Below, one piece after another: positions 7,348 through 12,202 of a DNA stretch of 12,202 nucleotides (its first letter is position 1; every line of letters starts with the position of its first letter). Made by a program: the position numbers and the translations under genes. The DNA is from DATHSY01 sp046729855 (GTDB lineage: Bacteria; Actinomycetota; UBA4738; HRBIN12): the NCBI GenBank assembly GCA_046729855.1, contig JBKPHM010000039.1, forward strand, positions 1 through 12,202, read 5' to 3'. A model generated the notes under the pieces. The model searched no databases, was not told the DNA's origin, and saw only the letters and a program-made list of their open reading frames with translations.

Positions 7348-8117
7348 GACGCACCACGCAGCTCGCGGAGCTTCGCGGCCGCGTCCGGCGCGCGCATCAA
7401 CGCGTCGCCCACGAGCACGGCGGCGGCGCCGGCGGCGATCGCCCGCTCCACGTCGTCGCGGCTCGAGACCCCGCTCTCCATGACCGCCAGGCGGTCCCCC
7501 GGCATCGTCTCGAGGAGCCCGAGCGCGCGGTCGACGTCCACCTCAAGCGTCTCGAGGTCGCGCGCGTTGACCCCGATCACGCCGGCCTCCGTCGCGAGCG
7601 CGCGCTCGAGGTCGCCGGCCGAGTGCGTCTCGACGAACGGCGCGATCCCCAGGTCGAACGCCGTCGCGACCAGGGCCTTGAGCTCCGCGTCGGTGACGGC
7701 GGCCGTGATGACCAGGACGGCGTCGGCGCCGGCGGCGCGCGACTGGATCACCTGCGCGGGATGGACGAGGAAATCCTTGCGGAGCACGGGCACCGTCGTG
7801 GCCGTCCGCACCGCGCGCAGATCCGCCAGCGAGCCATCGAAGTGCCTCGGCTCCGTGAGCACCGAGATCGCAGCGGCACCAGCCGACGCGTATCGGCCGG
7901 CCTGCTCGCTCGCGTCCACATCGGCGATCCGGCCGGCGGACGGCGACGAGCGCTTGACCTCGGCGATCACGGCGCCGGGACCGGCCGCCCGGATCGCCGC
8001 CGACAGGTCCCGAGCGGGCGGCGACGCCAACGCCCGCGCCATCAGCGCTGCATCGTCGAGCGGTGCCCGCTGGAGATCGCTCCGGATGCTTCCGACCAGG
8101 TCGGACAGGAAGCCCAT
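7344..8117 (-). CDS. trpC: Indole-3-glycerol phosphate synthase
   Basis: TrpC closes carboxyphenylamino-deoxyribulose phosphate to indole-3-glycerol phosphate, the substrate of TrpA. The 257-residue barrel carries the full active site: IAEVKRSSPSAG at 51-62 (Glu53, Lys55), SVLTEPRHFDGS (Glu89), VLRKDFLVH (Lys114), FVETHS (Glu163), IGVNARDLETLEVD (Asn184) and ESGVSS (Glu214, Ser215), corresponding residue for residue to the Sulfolobus enzyme. It is monofunctional: no TrpF domain is fused to it. The ATG at 8115-8117 has no Shine-Dalgarno sequence, but a TACACT -10-like element lies nine bases upstream, so the mRNA may begin almost at the start codon. The 3' end overlaps trpB by four bases, making trpCBA one unit. 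Confidence 0.97.
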   Translation of the reverse strand: MGFLSDLVGSIRSDLQRAPLDDAALMARALASPPARDLSAAIRAAGPGAVIAEVKRSSPSAGRIADVDASEQAGRYASAGAAAISVLTEPRHFDGSLADLRAVRTATTVPVLRKDFLVHPAQVIQSRAAGADAVLVITAAVTDAELKALVATAFDLGIAPFVETHSAGDLERALATEAGVIGVNARDLETLEVDVDRALGLLETMPGDRLAVMESGVSSRDDVERAIAAGAAAVLVGDALMRAPDAAAKLRELRGAS

Positions 8118-8126
8118 GGTGCGCAG

Positions 8127-8132
8127 AGTGTA
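8127..8132 (-). promoter_or_regulatory. Candidate -10 element for trpCBA (near-leaderless)
   Basis: The minus strand reads TACACT (TANNNT type) nine bases before the trpC ATG. Transcription would start within about three bases of the ATG, giving a leaderless or near-leaderless mRNA, consistent with the absence of a ribosome binding site. A perfect palindrome CGGGGCCCCG at 8134-8143 lies directly upstream. No good -35 hexamer is visible, which is common in GC-rich actinobacterial promoters. Confidence 0.4.
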
Positions 8133-8151
8133 GCGGGGCCCCGGAACGTGC

Positions 8152-8169
8152 CCGCGAGCGGCTCAGCGG
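8152..8169 (-). other. Small hairpin over the end of the hisA-like gene
   Basis: CCGC-GAG-CGG-CTC-A-GCGG folds into a seven-base-pair stem with a three-base loop and one bulged A, covering the stop codon of the HisA-family gene. No T-run follows on the transcribed strand, so termination is doubtful. It and the CGGGGCCCCG palindrome at 8134-8143 are the only structures in the 45-base gap before trpC. Confidence 0.3.
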
Positions 8170-8885
8170 ACGGCGGCGATCGCGTCCCGGAGGTCGAGGC
8201 CCTCATAGAGCGCTCGCCCGACGACGGCGCCCTCGACGGTCCCGCCGAGCCGCGCCAGGCTGCTGAGATCGTCTGGTCCGCGGATGCCTCCGGCGGCAAG
8301 CACGGGCCGCCCGGTCGAGGTGGCCAGCGCCCATGGGCCGTCGAGGTCGGGCCCGCTCGTGCCGCCCGCCAGCCGAACGTCGGTGAGCAGGAACCGCGCG
8401 ACCGGCAGCTCGGCGAGCCACACGAGCGTCTCCCACATCGGCAGCCGGACGTCCGGCGCGCCCCGCGGGGCGATCTCCGTCAGGTCGGCCTCGATCCCGA
8501 CGACGATCCCGTCGCCTCCCTCTCGAACGAGGGCCCCGGTCAGCTCTGGGTCGGCGAGACAAGCGGACCCGAGGACCACGCGATCCGCGCCGGCGTCGCG
8601 CGCCGCACGGACCTGCTCCCGCGTGCGGACGCCACCGCTCGCCTGGACAGCGGCGGCGGTCTCGGCGATCCGCCGGACGACCTCCAGGTTCGAGGGGGTT
8701 CCGGTCAGCGCCTGGTCGACGTCGACGACGTGCACGAGCGTGGCACCCGCCTCGACGAAGGCCGCGGCCGCCGCGACCGGGTCGCCGCCGAACGCGGCGA
8801 GCGCCGCGGGCCCGTCGGAGGACAGTCGGACCAGCCGGCCGCCGGCGACGTCGATCGCGGGGATCACCTGGAACGCCACGGCCAT
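8163..8885 (-). CDS. HisA/PriA-family phosphoribosyl isomerase, catalytically divergent
   Basis: A 240-residue TIM barrel clearly related to HisA (ProFAR isomerase of histidine synthesis) and to actinobacterial PriA, which also does the TrpF step. Conserved: IPAIDVAGGRLVRL at 8-21 with catalytic Asp12 and Arg20, LVHVVDVDQALTG at 50-62, both phosphate-binding sites (SGGVR at 83-87 with LGSA at 105-108; AGGIRGPDDL at 198-207 with VGRALYEG at 222-229), and the DAIAAVR end typical of PriA. Altered: the second catalytic Asp (PriA Asp130) is Glu132; the PriA RGW becomes RGA (141-143); and TDxxxDGT becomes TDVRLAGGT (168-176), losing the third acid (PriA Asp175). It lies 35 bases after dnaE and 45 before trpC, with no trpF in view. 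ATG at 8883-8885 or GTG at 8877-8879 could be the start. HisA, PriA-like, TrpF-specialised and inactive forms all remain possible. Confidence 0.85.
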   Translation of the reverse strand: MAVAFQVIPAIDVAGGRLVRLSSDGPAALAAFGGDPVAAAAAFVEAGATLVHVVDVDQALTGTPSNLEVVRRIAETAAAVQASGGVRTREQVRAARDAGADRVVLGSACLADPELTGALVREGGDGIVVGIEADLTEIAPRGAPDVRLPMWETLVWLAELPVARFLLTDVRLAGGTSGPDLDGPWALATSTGRPVLAAGGIRGPDDLSSLARLGGTVEGAVVGRALYEGLDLRDAIAAVR

Positions 8886-8886
8886 C

Positions 8887-8892
8887 AGGGTA
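8887..8892 (-). promoter_or_regulatory. Candidate -10 element for the hisA-like gene
   Basis: The minus strand reads TACCCT one base before the ATG at 8883-8885 and seven bases before the GTG at 8877-8879. If this is a real -10 element, transcription would begin at the GTG, giving a leaderless mRNA and a protein two residues shorter. No ribosome binding site precedes either codon. The rest of the 35-base dnaE gap contains only a four-base-pair CTCG/CGAG stem. Confidence 0.3.
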
Positions 8893-8920
8893 GCGCCGGG
8901 TCCTCGCGGCTCGAGCGCCC

Positions 8921-11900
8921 TCAGCGGTCGGCCCGCTGGGTGGCCCGATCGGGCACCCTCACGACCGCTCCCGCGCCGGCGCCGTCCTCGACGACGCGGG
9001 CGGCGTCGCGGCCAAGTAGCAGCCGGAGCTCCGACAGCAGGCTCGGCCCGGCGTCGACCCGGAAGCTGCCGACCTGGAGGGGCGTCACGCCCCGCGAGGC
9101 GATGAACCGCACCTGCACGGGCACCGGCCCGCGGTGCGTGCCGAGCAGCGCCTTCAGCTTGGCGATCACGGCGCTCGTGCAGCTCGCCGCCGGCACGTCG
9201 ACCACGAGCGTCCCCGAGAGCCTCGTCCTGGCCCCCTGGACGCCGAGGTCCGGCTCGCGGACCTCGAGCGCTCGGAGCTGGAGCTCCCGACCGCGAAGAT
9301 CGACCTTGCCCTTCACGAGCACGATCGCGTCCGGCTCGACCAGCGGCGCCACGTCCGCATAGACGTTGGGGAAGACGACGACGCCGACTCCGCCGACGAG
9401 GTCCTCCAGCCGGAAGACGACGTACGGGTCGCCGGTCTTCGTGAACTTGCGCTGCACGGCGGCGATGATCCCCCCGACCGTGACGACGTCGCCGTCGCCC
9501 CGGGCGGCGACCTCGGTCAGGTCCATCTGCGTCTGCGCCGCGATCTGGTCCTTGATCGCGAGCAGGGGATGGTCCGTGACGAACTGCCCGAGCATCTCCT
9601 TCTCGAGCCGCAGCAGCATCCGCTGCTCGAGCTCGAGCCCCGACAGCACCGACTCGTCCACCTCGAACGCCGACCCCTCGGCCTGGGCGAACAGGGAGTG
9701 CTGGCCGGCGGCCTCGGCGCGACGCTCGGCCGCGATCGGGCCGGCCACCCGGTCGAAGGCGGGCTTGCCGTCGGGCTGCTCGGCGATCATGCCGCCCCGC
9801 GTGTACCCGAGGGAGTCGAACCCACCGGCGAGGATCAGGCTCTCGAGCACCTTCTTGGTCAGGACGGCCGGGTCCACCTTGCGGCAGAAGTCCGCGAACG
9901 ACGCGAACGCGCCCCGCCCGGCGCGCGCGGCGATGATCTGCTCGACGGCGCCGCCGCCGACGTTGCGGACCGCCGAGAGCCCGTACCGGATCCTCGCCTC
10001 CCCACTCTGCACGGGCGCGAAGTCGAGCTCGGACTCGTTCACGTCGGGGGGCAGGACCTCGATCCCCATCAGCCGGCAGGCGTTCAGGTAGTACGGCTTG
10101 CGGTCCTTGTCGTCCTTGACGCTCGTCAGGACGGCGGACATGTACTCGATTGGGTAGTGGTGCTTGAGGTACGCGGTCTGGTACGTGACGTATGCGTACG
10201 CGCACGCATGGCTCGCGTTGAACCCGTAGTCGGCGAACGGCGTGATCAGCTCGAAGACGTCCTCCGCCAGACGCTGGGGGTAGCCGTTGGCGACGCACTG
10301 CTCCACGAACTTCTCCTGGTGCGGGACCAGCATGGCGCGGATCTTCTTGCCCATCGCCTTGCGCAGGGTGTCCGCCTCACCCATCGAGTAGCCGGCCATC
10401 CGCACGGCGATCTGCATCACCTGCTCCTGGTACACGATGATCCCGTGCGTCCCGGCAAGGATGTCCTCGAGGTCGGGGTGCGGGTATGTGACCGGTTTGC
10501 GTCCATGCTTGCGCTCCGCGTACTCGTTGTGCATCCCTTGGTTCAGCGGGCCTGGCCGGTACAGCGCGACGAGGGCCATCAAGTCCTCGAACCGGTCGGG
10601 CGCGAGCAGCTTGATCAGCGACCGCATCCCCGGCGACTCCATCTGGAAGACGCCGGTCGTGTCGGCGCGCCTCAGCATCTCGTAGACGCCGGCGTCATCG
10701 AGCGGCACGTGGTCGATGTCGAGATCGATCCCGCGCCGACGGAGCAGCGCGAGCGTGTCCTCGATCACCGATAGGTTCCGCAGCCCCAGGAAGTCCATCT
10801 TCAGCAGCCCGAGCTTCTCGACGCCGTGCATGTCGAACTGCGTCACGATGCGGCGCGAGTCGTCGCGCGAATCCTTGGAGAGCTTGAGCGGCAGGTAGTT
10901 CACGAGCGGCGCGTCGCCGATCACGACGCCGGCGGCGTGCACGGAGTCCTCGCGGCGCAGCCCCTCGAGCGCCCTGGCCGTGTCGACGATCTCTCGCGCC
11001 TCCGGCTCGCGCTCGTACGCGTCCGCGAGCTCGGGCGACTGCTTGAGCGCCTCGTCGATCGGGTGCTCACGGCCTAGGACGGCTGGCGGGTACATCTTGC
11101 ACAGGCGGTCGCCGACGCTGGCCGGGAAGCCCAGCACGCGCGCGGCGTCGCGGATCCCCTGCTTGCCCTTGATCGTCTGGAACGTGATGATCTGGGCCAC
11201 GTGGTCCGAGCCGTACTTCGAGGCCACGTACCGGATGACCTCGTCGCGACGGCGCTCGTCGAAGTCCATGTCGATGTCCGGCAGCTGCTTGCGCTCGGGG
11301 TTGAGGAAGCGCTCGAAGATCAGCCCGTAGCGGAGCGGGTCCAGGTCTGTGATCCGGAGCGCGTACGAGACGACCGACCCGGCCGCCGAGCCACGGCCGG
11401 GGCCGACCCGGATCCCGCTGTCGCGCGCGAACCGGATCAGGTCCCACACGATCAGGAAGTAGCCGGCGAACCCCATCCGCACGATCACGTCGAGCTCGTG
11501 CTGGATCCGATCCCGGATCTCGGGGGTCAGCGCGCCGTACCGCGCCTCCGCGCCCTGCAGCACGAGATGCCGCAGGTAGGCCTCGAGCGGCTGGGCATCC
11601 GGCGGCTCGAACCGCGGCAGGTGTAGGTCGCCGTACGTGAGCGTCAGGTCGCACATCTCGGCGATCCGCAAGGTGTTGTCGCACGCCTCCGGGAGCTCGG
11701 CGAAGGACGCGCGCATCTCCTCGGCGGTCTTCAGGTAGAACTCGTCGGTGTCGAATCGCAGGCGGCTGGTGTCCGTCTGCACCTTCTGCTGCTGGATGCA
11801 CAGCAGGACGTCGTGCGGCTTGGCGTCGGCGCGTTCGGTGTAGTGCAGGTCGTTCGTCGCGACGAGCGGCAGGCCCGTCCAGGAGGCGAGGTCCACGAGC

Positions 11901-12202
11901 TTGGGCAGGATCGAGCGCTGAGCAGCAATCCCATGGTCCTGCACCTCGACGTAGAAGTTGCCGGGCCCCAGGATGTCGGCGTACTGGCCGGCGACCTCCT
12001 TGGCCTTGCCGTCCTGGCCGGCCAGCAAGAGCTGCGCGACCTCGGACGCCAGGCACCCGGACAGCCCGAGGAGCCCGCCGGCGTGCGCGGCGAGCAGCTC
12101 CTTGTCGATCCGCGGGCGGTGGTAGAAGCCGTCGATGTGGGCGTCGGTCACGAGCCTCAGCAGGTTCCGATAACCGGTCTCGTCCCGGGCCAGGAGCGTG
12201 AG
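8921..12202 (-). CDS. dnaE: DNA polymerase III alpha subunit DnaE (5' end outside window)
   Basis: The replicative polymerase subunit, 1093 residues visible and open to the window edge; the first visible residues LTLLARDETGYRNLLRLV are standard DnaE, so roughly 90 residues are missing. Order: remainder of the PHP domain (to about residue 200, with ATNDLHYTERADAKPHDVLL), the nucleotide-binding GPGRGSAAGS at 267-276, the palm PDIDMDF with catalytic Asp311 and Asp313, the third Asp470 in KMDFLGLRNL, a QHSLF beta-clamp-binding pentapeptide at 834-838, an OB fold from about 900 (VTVGGIIAAVQRKFTKTGDP), and a C-terminal tail. This layout is DnaE, not PolC, and the length suits the main DnaE1 type. 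There is no intein or frameshift in the visible part. The stop lies 35 bases before the hisA-like gene, without a clear terminator between. Confidence 0.97.
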   Translation of the reverse strand, partial: LTLLARDETGYRNLLRLVTDAHIDGFYHRPRIDKELLAAHAGGLLGLSGCLASEVAQLLLAGQDGKAKEVAGQYADILGPGNFYVEVQDHGIAAQRSILPKLVDLASWTGLPLVATNDLHYTERADAKPHDVLLCIQQQKVQTDTSRLRFDTDEFYLKTAEEMRASFAELPEACDNTLRIAEMCDLTLTYGDLHLPRFEPPDAQPLEAYLRHLVLQGAEARYGALTPEIRDRIQHELDVIVRMGFAGYFLIVWDLIRFARDSGIRVGPGRGSAAGSVVSYALRITDLDPLRYGLIFERFLNPERKQLPDIDMDFDERRRDEVIRYVASKYGSDHVAQIITFQTIKGKQGIRDAARVLGFPASVGDRLCKMYPPAVLGREHPIDEALKQSPELADAYEREPEAREIVDTARALEGLRREDSVHAAGVVIGDAPLVNYLPLKLSKDSRDDSRRIVTQFDMHGVEKLGLLKMDFLGLRNLSVIEDTLALLRRRGIDLDIDHVPLDDAGVYEMLRRADTTGVFQMESPGMRSLIKLLAPDRFEDLMALVALYRPGPLNQGMHNEYAERKHGRKPVTYPHPDLEDILAGTHGIIVYQEQVMQIAVRMAGYSMGEADTLRKAMGKKIRAMLVPHQEKFVEQCVANGYPQRLAEDVFELITPFADYGFNASHACAYAYVTYQTAYLKHHYPIEYMSAVLTSVKDDKDRKPYYLNACRLMGIEVLPPDVNESELDFAPVQSGEARIRYGLSAVRNVGGGAVEQIIAARAGRGAFASFADFCRKVDPAVLTKKVLESLILAGGFDSLGYTRGGMIAEQPDGKPAFDRVAGPIAAERRAEAAGQHSLFAQAEGSAFEVDESVLSGLELEQRMLLRLEKEMLGQFVTDHPLLAIKDQIAAQTQMDLTEVAARGDGDVVTVGGIIAAVQRKFTKTGDPYVVFRLEDLVGGVGVVVFPNVYADVAPLVEPDAIVLVKGKVDLRGRELQLRALEVREPDLGVQGARTRLSGTLVVDVPAASCTSAVIAKLKALLGTHRGPVPVQVRFIASRGVTPLQVGSFRVDAGPSLLSELRLLLGRDAARVVEDGAGAGAVVRVPDRATQRADR

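Noticed and set aside
8163..10298. 711-residue frame extending the HisA-family protein into dnaE
   Set aside because: The upstream part is an Arg/Gly-rich mirror of dnaE; the HisA fold begins at about 8885.

Overview
The window reads as an ordinary chromosomal stretch of a GC-rich bacterium, most likely an actinomycetote (possibly an uncultured lineage). This rests on the strong G/C third-position bias, several GTG starts, the serine form of the phosphate-binding SGG(I/V)R motif in the HisA-like protein (as in actinobacterial PriA/HisA), and TANNNT motifs set almost directly against start codons, as in leaderless actinobacterial mRNAs. The assignment is an inference; there is no rRNA or marker gene to fix it.

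Every supportable gene lies on the minus strand, so transcription runs from high to low coordinates. In that order: dnaE (replicative DNA polymerase III alpha subunit, its first ~90 codons cut off by the window edge, 8921-12202); a HisA-family phosphoribosyl isomerase (8163-8885); trpC, trpB and trpA (8117 down to 5370, overlapping stop/start junctions); then a five-gene branched-chain-amino-acid-type ABC importer: livJ lipoprotein (4036-5298), livH and livM permeases, livG and livF ATPases (livF cut off by the other window edge).

The trp genes supply the last steps of tryptophan synthesis: TrpC makes indole-3-glycerol phosphate and TrpBA converts it to tryptophan. The preceding step needs a phosphoribosylanthranilate isomerase (TrpF), and no trpF is present here. 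Its place directly before trpC is taken by the HisA homologue, which suggests the actinobacterial PriA arrangement in which one isomerase serves histidine and tryptophan synthesis. However, this protein lacks two of the three acidic residues expected for HisA/PriA catalysis and the PriA tryptophan, so it may be a specialised or altered paralogue. This is the most interesting point in the window.

The liv genes form a complete importer apart from the missing end of livF. A long imperfect hairpin separates livJ from livH, and livHMGF are tightly packed with overlapping or nearly touching ends. LivM carries about 250 extra N-terminal residues with roughly six added hydrophobic segments. Non-coding DNA is limited to short gaps (35, 45, 71, 124 and 10 bases); no gene-free stretch exceeds 300 bases. 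I see no mobile elements, CRISPR arrays, tRNAs, rRNAs or phage genes.
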